Positions 19,241 to 29,761 of a stretch of DNA of 32,808 bases are shown here, piece by piece. Source of the stretch: Asparagopsis taxiformis (Eukaryota; Rhodophyta; Florideophyceae; Bonnemaisoniales; Bonnemaisoniaceae); assembly GCA_030407315.1 (NCBI GenBank), contig JALQPE010000952.1:1-32808 (forward strand). Reading direction: 5' to 3'. The first letter of the stretch is position 1, and each line of letters begins with the position of its first letter. The position numbers and the translations under genes are program-made. Below the pieces are notes generated by a model. That model ran no database searches and was not told the DNA's origin. It was given only the letters and a program-made list of their open reading frames with translations.

Positions 19241-20534
19241 TGTAGATGGATTGTAGTACTGATTTGACTGGTAAAGTACCATCAAAGAAGGTGGTTGAAG
19301 GGCTGGAAGGACGGAAAATTAATTTACCACTGGACGGGATGGAATGGATAGGGTGGGAGACGCCACTATTCTAATCATAGGATCTATAGGATGGGAAGTG
19401 TAGGACAGATAAGAACTGAACATATGACAGATTGGTCATGTCGACCAGAATTACATCTTCTTCCTGGTAGGGAAGGGGACTGCAAGTTTATTCTAAAGAG
19501 CGCTGAATTAAAGTACTGATAGTACTACCATTTCTACTCTACAAAACTGTTATCTATGTACTGTGAACTGTAGAAAACTAAAGCCTATGTCCTATTTCGG
19601 AGTAGAGTAGAGACGAAATAAAGTATGGAGATGATGAATAGAGGAAAAAGTTAGAAATTGAAATGAACCCATAGCGATTGAAGAGAAGATGAAAATACGT
19701 ACCGAAAGGGGAGCGGGAGGGGAGAATGAGAAGAAAGAACCGAATTATGGGAGAGAGAAAGTCTGTTAGTATTTGTTGTAGCGTCTTGGTCAGAGTAGAG
19801 ATGGAGAACTTACATGGTTACATGGGAAGGGGGAGGGAATTGAGAAAGCAGAAGGAGATCCCCTATAGGGGAAAAACCTGGTTGATGACGAGAGAGTGTG
19901 ACGAGAAGAGTGGAAAAGAGTGACGGTAGGCGCTTAAATGTCGACAGAAGGTGCCCGTGGCGGTCAGAAACGACGCTTGGCACGACGCTAGGCGAGACTA
20001 AAGCGCGCACTTTTTTCTATTTCAAAAAATGGCGGACAATTGTGCCGCACAGCAAATGAAGACTTCCAAGATGGTCACAAATCTTACAGCGCACCATGCG
20101 CCGTGAGTACAGTGAAAGAACAAAGATGTTCAGAGAATGAGAATGAAATCAGAAGGATAAAGTCGAAAGGACGCGGTATGGAATATGTGTAAAGAGGGAT
20201 GTACAAGTAGTGGTTAAAAAGCACAAAAGATATTAAAGTGTAAGCACGTATAGATGGAATGAGTTATTATCAGGGAGCAGAGCAGAAAAGACTTTCACGT
20301 AAAAGATTTAATGTTTTGATGTTGTGTGAGGTGGGAAAGTAGAGAAGGGCACATAGATTGTTAGCAATATATAAATTTATATGAACAATATTGTACCGAG
20401 TAGTAATAGAAAGCTAGCCTGCCCTCGGAGGGTGTCTATTTCCTCTAGTGGTGATAGAAAAAGGTCCGCCATCGAGGAAAAATGGACCACCATGTGTAAT
20501 AGAACGAGTAGAAAAGTTGACGGAGCATATATGC
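19241..20534. other. Non-coding interior of the 6-kb element
   Basis: Purine-biased sequence with no coherent frame. Short frames (for example 19726-19923) have no motif or continuation. Confidence 0.4.
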
Positions 20535-21244
20535 TCTCATCCACAACTGTACTGCTGAACTATAGTTCAGGAGTACAGTTCTGGATGAGACAGACCTTTC
20601 GAACACCAGCGGTAAGAGGCCGAAACCAGCTTCCCATGAGCTTCTGTACCTCGCATTCTCCAGATTCATACTTTGAGACAGGATAGACTAGCGCACATGG
20701 ATGTAGAGGATATGAAACGGTATCGGAAGCAGTAGTCTGATCGGTTCTCTGTTCTCGAAGAAATACTTCCAGGACTATCCAGAGTGTAGGATAAGATGAC
20801 ATGGAAAGAACAGGAGTCGATCAACTCCTGTTCTTTCCATGTCTTCGAAGACAGAAACCGGCAGCACGCCTGAAGGACAGAACCCTTTGTGACCTCATCA
20901 GGTTTAGAGCAATCACGGAAAGCAGAAGTACTGGAGGTGCCGGATGTTTGACCGTCCGGTACCTCCAGTACCAGTTGGTCAGAAGAGGTCCACCGGACGC
21001 CTTTGGCGAGATACCCGAGAATATTCTCAGGCAAATCTACTTCTCATCCATATGGATGAGAAGCTACTCACTACTAGTAGTTCTGCTTGCACATTCGTAA
21101 ACAGCTGTAGAACTGGAGAGCTTCACCGTCACCCACGAGTAGTGGTTGTATAGGGAGAAGAAGCACGGGTGGAAGGATGTGCAAAGATGATTGAGAAATG
21201 GGTCAACGATAGTGCACCATGGTGCACTATCGTTGACCCACTTC
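20535..21244. repeat. Cluster of five near-perfect palindromes
   Basis: 20535-20590 (56 bp, two mismatched pairs); 20798-20843 (46 bp, one mismatched pair); 20928-20971 (16-bp arms with one mismatch, 12-bp loop); 21040-21063 (24 bp, perfect); 21199-21240 (42 bp, perfect, extending to 21195-21244 with one mismatch). The arms share no common sequence, so they are independent inverted duplications rather than copies of one repeat. Confidence 0.9.
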
Positions 21245-21360
21245 ACTAGAAAACCAAGATACCATATTGGACACTGGTTTACTTGAGACACACGCTTGTC
21301 CAGGAAGACGAAGAGAGGGGCAATACCCCGTTCGGAACCTCCTGACGCCGTTTTTTCATA

Positions 21361-21950
21361 CTCGACTTAGTCGAGCAAAACTCAATCTGGGTAGCAAACT
21401 AGTCCAGATTGAGTTTTGCTCGACCAGTTCCGGTATGACAAATATTTGGCCCCTCTGCAGATTTCGCTCTAGTCTACGAATATGCTGGTAATTACAATGT
21501 AATTGAAGTAATTGCAATTACATTTTTTGGAGCACACTAGATTCTCGAGACCGACTCGCTGGCGAGATAATTAATTTCCGTAATTAGTAGTTGAAATTGA
21601 CACTCAATAGCGAGTCGCTCTCGAGAATATAGTTTGCTCTAAAAAATGTAATTGCAATTACTTCAATTACATTGTAATTATCACCATATTCGGAAACTAA
21701 TTGCAATTGAGTGTCAATTCCAACTACTAATTACGGAAAGTAATTATCTCGCCAGCGAGTCGGTCTCGAGAGTCTAGTGCGCTCCAAAAAATGTAATTGC
21801 AATTACTTTAATTACATTGTAATTACCAGCATATTCGTAGACTAGAGCGAAATCTGCAGAGGGGCCAAATATTTGGCATACCGGAATTAGTCGAGCAAAA
21901 CTCAATCTGGAAATCAAGCAACGCCGGATTGAGTATTGCCAAACTAGTCT
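21361..21950. mobile_element. Foldback element with nested inverted repeats
   Basis: The main arms, about 21426-21607 and 21708-21888, are reverse complements over about 182 bp with roughly ten mismatches. The centre (about 21610-21694) is a third copy of the inner arm in the right-arm orientation. Each outer end has its own hairpin. On the left, GTCGAGCAAAACTCAATCTGG (21370-21390) and its exact complement lie at 21404-21424. On the right, the same unit is at 21890-21910 and a diverged complement near 21924-21945. No frame. It sits upstream of the element's own gene, so it is probably a non-autonomous foldback/MITE-type insertion. Confidence 0.8.
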
Positions 21951-21985
21951 TTGAGCTGTAACGTCCATCCATAGTCACCTACAAC

Positions 21986-23710
21986 ATGTCTGCTAGTCCT
22001 CCAGCCTCACCCGCTTTGGATGCGACGCCTATGCTCTTTGCCCCTCTCCACACCATACAATTCCGTCATGCCTCCTCCCAACGAAAACAACGACCTGCTC
22101 TGCGAAATAGAAGAGATGTACTCCGCACTTCTTCAACGGTTTCTCGCTCCTATCCATGATGGATTGGCCGCTTTGCGCTATCTAGCTTCAATTCTAGAGG
22201 GTACCAACACGCGTGGCGTTTCATGCCGGGACCACGGTCCCGACATGCACATTGCTTGCCAGGTCGTGAACAGCATTTTCACCAACAAAGCCACCGTCTC
22301 CCGCTTTGTAGCTCACTGCACCATAAAGGAATTGGCGAGGACTGGCACTCCGTTCGAAAACTCCTCTGCAAACCCTTCTGAACCTTCCAATTCATGTCCA
22401 ACTCTGCTCCTCGCCGCGTTGTCCTTCTCCCAATTCTCTTCCGCCCCTTCAGACACCACACAGTCCAAGCGGTCCCTCATCACCAGCCCTGTCGGGAAGA
22501 AACACGTCTACCTTCAGCGGTCCATCGCCGGCTCTGCTTTCTTGTCGATGGCCAATGACCACATCGTTAGGTGGAAGGATTCTACCATGCGCACGGCAGG
22601 ACTAGCAGACCCTGGAGAAGAAGATGACCTTAAAATGTCGACAGAACTCCGCAGCTATCCACTTCGCAATGCGACTGTTGTGCCTCTGAACAAGCCCGCC
22701 TGGGTGCGCCTCCCATCTCATGCTCTTCGCGAAGCATTTGCTCTCGCGATGCCTACCGACGAAGACAACCTCTTCGTGCCCCCTTCAAAGCGGAAAAGAC
22801 TATCTACCGACTCCGACATGGAATCCATTCAAGCTCCCTCACCCTCGTCCCCCACTTTCAGAAATTCCGGTCTCGCTCCCGCCGACACTGCACCAGTTCT
22901 AATCGCTACTTCCGCGCTGCGTGCACTCACAAAGTTCTTCAACAACTCCAGAAAGACTGTGAAACTGGAGCTCCTCAAATCGTCCTTCTTTCTTCTCCAC
23001 CAAGACTTCGGCGCCGCTCTCCTCGAAAATCCTGCGAGCAGAAACCATGGCTCGTTCATGACTGGAAGCAATGAGCTCCCCATTCGTCCCCCGATTCCAT
23101 TCCGACCACAACGAGAGCGTACGGAAACAGTGCCGAAGCACACAAAGTTTATGAAGAAAACGACAAAATCTTCAACGCTTTCACACTCGGCTGTGAGGAG
23201 CTCATGGTTCAGCTCACCTATACAGTTTCCGTCACAGACACAGATGCTGTCTCCTCATCCCCCAGTACCTCAAAGCAGAGAAAAGCGGTGATAAAATTCT
23301 CCTTCCTCACTACTGCCATGATTCTTCTCAGCAGTCTCACTCAGTGCAATCAACGTCACATTCTCTGTTACAGCACGCAAAGTATTCTCGCCGCTTACAA
23401 AATTGCTCTATGTTTGAAGTCCCTCTTCTGCACAATGCTCAATGCAGAATATTATGCAGAAGATGGCTTCCCATGTGTTGGACATCACGGCTGCCTCGAC
23501 ATTCGCGACTACATCCCGGGTGGCGAGCTACTCTCCAGTTTGATTCGGAAGAAGAGGAACGTATCTGCCCATGAATATGAGACCATCAAATTTGATGAAT
23601 CTAACCTTCACTCTACGGCGTCTGAGGACCCCAATCCTTCCTGCAACGCCACAGAAGATTTGCAACCTCTCTATGAAGATGAACAGCTTGTAATATCCCT
23701 CGTAAAGTGA
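21986..23710 (+). pseudogene. Gene carried by the 6-kb element, unknown family, frameshifted
   Basis: An ATG at 21986 (MSASPPASPALDATPMLFAP) leads, after a one-base shift near 22055-22060, into a long frame to 23291 (the next ATG in that frame is 22068, MPPPNENNDLLCEIEEMYSA). Visible features are VNSIFTNKATVSRFVAHCTI, a basic NLS-like PPSKRKRLS near residue 255 and low-complexity Ser/Pro regions. The downstream frame 23204-23710 is also coding-like, and its reading extends upstream of its ATG to about 23070 (SAEAHKVYEENDKIFNAFTL, GCEELMVQLT). A frameshift or intron near 23070 is therefore likely, giving a protein of about 570 residues. A role as transposase or accessory DNA-binding protein is only suggested by location. 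Confidence 0.5.
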
Positions 23711-24299
23711 GTCTTGCCCCATACCTAGAGCTAGCTACTTCAAACCCTGCCGTAAAACTTTGTGTTTGTTGTCACCTTCATACTTAGTAAGTGCCCATTT
23801 TACTGCTTTCACCTCCTTCCTTCTACTAGCACCTTTCTACATCCTCCTATAAGAGATCTGGTGCATGCGAGCGGGCATATTGGTCGTTCAAAATCTATCT
23901 TGGTAACTGGAAGAATTGCGTTTGTACGGATCCGTATGCATACGCGGTGGAAGTAGTGGAATGCCAATCTGCATATATGCAGATTATGACCGCGATGCCA
24001 AACCATTTCCTGACCTACTGTACAACGTCAATCGCTCCACTCTTCATTGTAATTCCCGTGTTCACTCCGACCCCACCGCCCAATTCACCTCCCTTCCAGT
24101 ACTACAATACTATACTACCTATCAATTATTTCCTAGCTTTCTACCTTCTAACCTACCTCAACATAGGAAATTTCCCTCCTTCATGGCAACACCAGAATAT
24201 ATTCCAAGAAACAATTTCATACATGCACCTAGCCTACAAACAGCTCACCCCAAGACATTGCTCATGCGTAAGTTCATTTACACCATGTCCCACACTACA
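23711..24299. other. Non-coding sequence 3' of the element gene
   Basis: Pyrimidine-rich with overlapping motif-free frames. No repeat beyond isolated short motifs. Confidence 0.35.
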
Positions 24300-24708
24300 C
24301 CTACTGTAATGGAACCACCAGAACCAGCGAAACCAGCCTCCCAAACTAGTCCATGCACTGGTTTCAACCACCCTCCGTACTGTATCTGTCGCTGGTTTGC
24401 CATTCCCGTCATTCCATAGCCAAAATTAATAATTTCAATGGTTTTATCCCACCCCCGCTGGCCGTCAGCGAATGGACGGGCGCAAATCTAAAACCATCAA
24501 AAAAATCATACCCAACTACAGTACAGAACCAGCCTTTCAGCCTGGCCTGACCAATGGTTTCCTCTGATTTTTTTCCATCCCATTTCTCTACTGTATCCAG
24601 CCACGTCTCGTGGTATTTTTCCAATAAAATTTATAAACTTTGCTCTGGCCGGCTATTCCATCGAAATCTACAGGTTCAAACCAGTGAAATCAATGGTTTT
24701 CTCAAAAA
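24300..24708. repeat. Right subterminal CTGGTT/AACCAG array
   Basis: About six exact hexamers in both orientations between 24315 and 24690, plus near matches (AATGGTTT, AACCACC), next to the right terminal repeat. It mirrors the left array but is less dense. Confidence 0.65.
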
Positions 24709-24722
24709 TTGCTCATGCTGTG

Positions 24723-25544
24723 CCCCCCATCTCGCACACCATCGGGAATATGATTTCCTCGATCGGCAACAATCGGTCCCGGCGCTACGCGCATATTTGG
24801 CACCAATGACGGTCTCTTGTGACAAGGCGCGCACTCTGGCTGCTCTCTCCCCTGAGTACCACCTGTCCGCCGATAATGGTTTGCCTCCTGTGAACGTTGC
24901 TGAGGAAAAACATCCCTTGCACCTATCCTCGGGTCCCTGACTACATTGCCGGCTGGAGCTGTGGTAATCGGTGTACGTTGCGCAGCGGGTATCACAGCCT
25001 CCAGCGCCTCGGGAAGCCACGGCTGGGAAGCCGCCCGCACCACGTCCGCAGCTGCCGACCCGACAGGAGCTACCTTTTCCATGGCACTCTGCCGCAATAC
25101 CAACATGTTTTGAGCCACGATCATGTCATCATCATGTTTTTCACTCTCCGTGTGGGCACGCTTGCTTCGGCCAGGCCCCATATCTCTCCGCGCCTTTCCC
25201 CCTCCCGTACTTTCCGGCTGCGGATCCCCATTTTTGCGCCGGTCCATGTTGCGACTACCGGACTGCGGTTCAGTGCTGCCGGCAGGCCCAAACCGTTTCT
25301 TCGCGCCGGATAGTCGGGCGCTCGATGCAGCCGCTGTTGACCGGATTTTCTGGAGGCCTGGAGGCTTCGGAACTTTCTTCCCCAAACGCGGCGGCATAAT
25401 GAAACTTTCCCCGAAGCGATGGTACAATCGGATTGCACGAGATACAAAAAGATTTCTGTGTAGTCTCGGTACCCACAACGGTCTGCCCTGAACGTCAGGA
25501 TAAGTAGCGAGGTATACTTCAATAGCGGAGGATGCATACATCAA
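24723..25544 (-). pseudogene. Split minus-strand gene, 5' part
   Basis: A minus-strand frame is open from 25544 to the edge of the 6-kb element. ATGs at 25541 and 25397 (MPPRLGKKVPKPPGLQ) are both possible starts. The basic, Pro/Ala/Ser-rich sequence (KKRFGPAGSTEPQSGSRN, GGGKARRDMGPGRSKRAH) looks disordered and nuclear. The last host codons are DGVRDGG. The frame then runs 13 bases into the TIR and stops. No domain recognised. The combined gene with 18033-18659 would encode roughly 435-485 residues. Confidence 0.5.
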
Positions 25545-25629
25545 GCAGTCATCGACAGCGTGTAATGTGTTGCAATTACAGCTAGGCGACTATTTGGGGC
25601 TGCGGCGAGCACGCCTATGTCTGGAGGAA
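25545..25629. other. Short spacer between split gene and methyltransferase element
   Basis: 85 bp with no feature. It would hold the core promoter of the split gene if that gene starts at 25541. The methyltransferase element inserted immediately upstream. Confidence 0.35.
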
Positions 25630-25631
25630 GT

Positions 25632-25812
25632 CCTGATTTGAATTAAAATTTGGGCTATTCTCAAAAACATGCACATGTGAACATGTTTTTGAGATGGGGA
25701 TGTGCCGTACGGCACAATCGACCGCCGAAATCGATGTTTTTGCAATATTTTTTCTGCCCGAAATTGTAGAATTTCTTTCTGGTCTGGCCAGCAATGCATC
25801 TGAGCTGGACAT
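25632..25812 (+). repeat. Left terminal inverted repeat of the methyltransferase element
   Basis: Matches the reverse complement of 29580-29761. The inner part ends in GAGCTGGACATCC and carries GGACATCC-type motifs. Hairpin arms are 25660-25671 and 25682-25693. The palindrome is 25701-25716. Confidence 0.85.
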
Positions 25813-26146
25813 CCCCATGTCCAGTGGCCGTCCGGATGTCGCTCACCTGGTAGGCGTGATGCACCTGTGACAACCTATGTGACTGGCGGCCGAGCAGTAC
25901 AGCACTCAGGGGCAGGGAATCAAATTTTTTAAAATTTTTCTCTACCACGTATCCGTCACAACTTATTACCTACACCGGTTACGGGTTTCAAGACCTTTCC
26001 AGCGCTGTGCACCCGTATACTCTGTTCCGATCGATATCAAGCAGTGTTCCCCACGAAAGATTGCAAACGTCACGAGATACGTCGTCAAATTTGACTGTCT
26101 CGCCGAGCGGTCGCCATCCTGTACCGAATTTTCCACTCATTCCATT
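25813..26146. other. Leader between left repeat and methyltransferase gene
   Basis: No frame. It is expected to hold the promoter and 5' UTR. I see no convincing TATA box; AAATTTTTTAAAATTTTT near 25922 is the only AT-rich stretch. Confidence 0.35.
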
Positions 26147-29100
26147 ATGACGAACAAGCACAGGCGCAACAGCAATCCGATCGGTGACGACGCAACCGTG
26201 CCAATTCTGCGCGAACCCGCTAGCCCTTGGGAGGATTCTAGTAACATGGGTACACGTCGAAACGTAGGTCGCGCCGCCCGCGAAACTACTCTCGCTGGCA
26301 AAGACTTCCTCCGCCTCTTGCTGGATTTATTCGCCCACCCAAGTTTCGCAGACTTGGTGGACAAGCCGGGAGGTTTCACGTACGTGGACCTTGGCGCTTG
26401 GGTTGCGCAGGGCACGGAAGAACAATTTCTGGCGCTGCAAGGTCGACTCAGCATAGCCTTCAGCGGTCGTTCGAAGAATGCTGGAGTCGAGGCGGATGTT
26501 GCCGAAATCGTCATGGCAGAGATGAACGTTGAGCGAGCCAAGCAGATTGTTCGTCTGGCATTACCGATTGCCGAGTTTTCAAGACAGGATGAGCGTATCG
26601 GGCAATGGGTTGAGCACTGCATCCTTTCTGGGATCGTGCCGCAGACCTTCCTTATTGGATTAACATGCTTCCTTCGCCACTACAAGCGCCGCAGCGCGGG
26701 GAACCAAGCGCCTTCGGTCTTGCTCCACCGGAAACGTTCGAGGTCTTGATGTATTTCCAAGCGCTGTCTATCATCCGAAATCACAACAAGAACCTGTCGC
26801 GTCGCCGAATAGGCGATGCGGCCGAAGCGGGGAACGAAGCCGCACGCGTCCCAGCCCATCGGAAAAGCACTAATCGAGCTTGTTACGTGGTTCAAGTTTT
26901 ATACCATGCTTGGACCGATGTGGCCTTCGCCGCAAAGTTTTCCAGCTTCGAAGAATTGATGGCGCCGTACATCATTTTCAACAGCAGTGAACATTGGTTT
27001 GAGGTGCTCGATGACGGTCTATTCGCACCGATGGAGCAGAAACTAGATCTCTACCACGACAAAGCTCCCCTATCTCATCCTGACGGATATGATGGAAAAG
27101 TAGAAACAAGAACCAGCGCGCAGCACAGTGCATTTAGGTACCTTGTGAAGAAGTTCTTCGACCGGTTGCAGTTTCTTGTCGTCAACCCGGACCTGTACAC
27201 CTGGACGGAGTCCGACCGCTGGGGGCACTGGAAATATACTTGTCAAGCGGAAATCCGGACAAGCTGCCAGCGTACTTTGACACCCTCGACGAAGACGTTA
27301 TGGCTGTCCTCCGCCCGGCACCACAAGTCGCAGACGCAGAAAAGGTCCCCAAGCCGGTTGATGACACTCCCACTCGTCGCAACACAGGAGGGAGAGGTTT
27401 GGTTCCGTCGACAAGACACACAACCAGGCTTCAACTTGGGCCTGGGAGGACCAGTCTTACTGCCCAAGGGCCGTCTCCCCCGTCACCGTCACCCCATGCG
27501 ACAGAAGAGCAGGAAAGTGAAGGGCAGGCTCTCGCAAAGGACTTTCTTTCGAAAATGAGTCAGTATTGCCGGGTGTACGACGTCCCTTTCGAAGATTTGG
27601 TCAGTGCCGACGAGAGCCGAGAACACGTGCCCATCACGGGCAACGTTCAGCTCATTCTGACTGATCCGCCCTACAATGTTCGTCGTAAGAGGAACGATTC
27701 CAACTCTTCGTACGACAGGCTAACTGCAGAAGATATGCAGGCTAGCATCGAAGTATTTGACGAGCTGTTGCGCCCCGGTGGCCACGGCATCGTGTTCTGC
27801 TCCGTTTTGCAGTTCTACGAATGGTTCCATTACTTGGAAACGTACAAAGGACCGCAGTCAGAAGGCCCAACCGATGATGCTGCCAGTGATGACGGGTCGG
27901 ATGAAGAAGAGGTTACGTCCATGAATTCGGACTTCGAAGCATCGCAGCACAGTGGCGAAGAAAGTGCGAATGAGGGGGAGGAGGAGGAGGACGTCGTTCG
28001 GAATTCAGTTTTCCTCGTTGACGAGGTACCTCTGTTGTTTGTCCGATTACCTGGGCACCTCTATCAAATGCCGGGGCGGAAGAGGTACCAACGCATGAAC
28101 ATGGCATAGGTCGCTATCCACTTCTGGAAGCGAGGTGTTCCGTTCAAGACCGGAAGCGAGATGGTGGCCTATAGGAACCACGGATACATGGACGGCACGT
28201 ACCCGGCGTGGTGCAACGTCACCATCAATATGCCCGCCATCGATTCGAATGAGATGGTGTGGCGAACAAGGAGCACAACCGGTGCTACGGTCAGAGTTCG
28301 TGCAGAGCAGAAGAGCGTCGCTCTCATGATGGAGTTGATCAGCCAGCATTCACAGCCTGGTGATATTGTTGTCGATCCATTCTCTGGCACTTTCGCAACG
28401 GGAAAAGCAGCTATGAGCTTGCCTGAGCACCGTGTTTTCGTCGGCAGTGACATGGACAAATTGTGTGTGGCACGATCGCTTCCAAAGCTGTCTGCAGTCA
28501 TTCCACGTGTAATTCTTTCAAACAACACTGACATGAGGGTCACGACAGAAGCGAAACAGTGTGCTGAGAAGTTCTTGGCGTCCCCCTCTGTCACGATGCG
28601 TACACAGAGGGAACGCAGGATCATCGAACCCCCACCTGGCCTTCCCCTGTACCAGAGGTTCCCGAAATATATTCGGCAGTACCTCTGGCAGCTGTGCCCA
28701 GAGTCGATTGCGTCACAAGAACACATGGAAAAACCGGTACATTATTGGCCACTTTCCCTGCGCCGCTGGTTGCAAACTGAAAACCCTCGCGTGATGCGGG
28801 CACACGATTGTGTTGCGAAAAAATTGAGCGTTCGACCATCGCTGATTAAGCATCCAAATGCAGGAAGAGGGCTCTTCGCTGAACAGACATTTAATGTTGG
28901 CGACGAAGTATGTGCATACTACGGAACTGTTGTGTACTCTGATATGAGCAAGGAGTCGATGAGGTTCGCGTACGGAGAGGGTCACATGGCGATAACGAAG
29001 GAAACATTCTTGATGTATGCCATCAAGCTGTATGCAACAGCGGAGGACGACGAAAACATCGAGCATCCTATTTGGATTGTTACGGCTCCGTTCTGTTCGG

Positions 29101-29336
29101 CGCAGTTCATCAACGACCCGCGGTATTTGCGAGGTGAGGACACTCCGGCGGAAGACACCAGGCGGATGGCCAACGTCGAGTTTGTCGAGAACTACAGCAG
29201 CGGTTCGACGGGGAAGAAGCTCAAGGCGAAGGACCTAGAAAATCCGAAGATCATCGTAGTACGTGCAATCCGCGATATCCGTCCAGGGCAGGAGCTCTAC
29301 GTTCATTATGGGACAGCGTTTAGAGCATGGGAGTAG
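26147..29336 (+). pseudogene. DNA amino-methyltransferase fused to a SET domain, three lesions in this copy
   Basis: Start ATG 26147 (MTNKHRRNSNPIGDD). The N-terminal part of about 370 residues is unrecognised (FLRLLLDLFAHPSFADLVDK; ETFEVLMYFQALSIIRNHNK). The methyltransferase core has motif IV LILTDPPYNVRR (27655-27690), an acidic insert (DDGSDEEEV; NEGEEEEDVV), then motif I GDIVVDPFSGTFATG (about 28359-28403). The order IV before I and the preceding RAEQKSVALMMELI are typical of beta-class N6-adenine/N4-cytosine DNA methyltransferases. The second Gly of the FxGxG loop is Phe here. From about 28840 a SET domain follows: NAGRGLFAEQTF, VCAYYGTVVY, AQFINDPRYL in place of the usual NHS box, NVEFV, and PGQELYVHYG at the C-terminus. 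Lesions are an apparent one-base loss at GGGG 26698-26701, another at GGGGG 27221-27225, and an in-frame TAG at 28107-28109. If these are repaired or are sequence errors, the protein is about 1060 residues. Confidence 0.75.
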
Positions 29337-29579
29337 GGTCACGAAAGCCGTATTCATTTCGACTAGGAAAAAAGCAACGTTCCAGAGTAGAAGTATATCA
29401 TATAATGCAGCCTGTCCAGCCACCATCACCCTAGGGTGAAACCTATTCACCAGTACTCGCCTTCAAAAACTAGTCCTTCACACTCCAGGTGCACTTCGTC
29501 CGAGCAGCGAACCTGCCTGCTTGGTTGCTGCAATGCGTGCAGGTGCACAAGAGACGACCAACCTGAAATGGACGTCCGG
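29337..29579. other. 3' flank of the methyltransferase gene
   Basis: No frame. From about 29480 the sequence is shared with 29920-30040 (GGTGCACTTCGTCCGAGCAG and neighbours), so it is part of the element's subterminal region. Confidence 0.45.
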
Positions 29580-29761
29580 TGGATGTCCAGCTCGATTGCA
29601 TTGCTAGTCGGCCCAGAGATTGTAGAATTTCGGGCAGAATAAAAATTGTAAAAAAACATTGATTTGGGCGGTCGATTGTGCCGTACGGCACACCCCCATC
29701 TCAAAAACATGTTCACATGTGCATGTTTTTGAGAATAGCCCAAATTTTAATTCAAATCAGG
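29580..29761 (-). repeat. Right terminal inverted repeat of the methyltransferase element
   Basis: Reverse complement of 25632-25812. The palindrome is 29677-29692. GGACGTCC at 29570-29577 and GGATGTCC at 29581-29588 lie at its inner edge. It ends CAAATCAGG at 29761. Confidence 0.85.

Larger units (their letters stand above)
18660..24724. mobile_element. 6.06-kb TIR transposon (CACTA-like features) splitting a gene
   Basis: CACAGCATGAGCAA at 18662-18675 is matched by its exact reverse complement at 24709-24722, giving a 6061-bp element bordered by CC on both sides (18660-18661 and 24723-24724). Both ends have dense CTGGTT/AACCAG motifs in mixed orientation, a subterminal organisation known from CACTA (En/Spm) elements, whose TIRs also begin CAC and whose target duplications are 2-3 bp. 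It carries a plus-strand gene (21986-23710), a cluster of palindromes and a nested foldback element. I found no CACTA DDE transposase, so it is either non-autonomous or of an unfamiliar type. Confidence 0.65.

Noticed and set aside
28026..28109. Possible 84-nt intron (GT at 28026, AG at 28109) that would remove the TAG in the methyltransferase gene
   Set aside because: The 28 codons it would remove (for example PLLFVRLPGHLYQMPGRK) look like genuine methyltransferase core sequence, so a nonsense change is more likely. Transcript data would decide.
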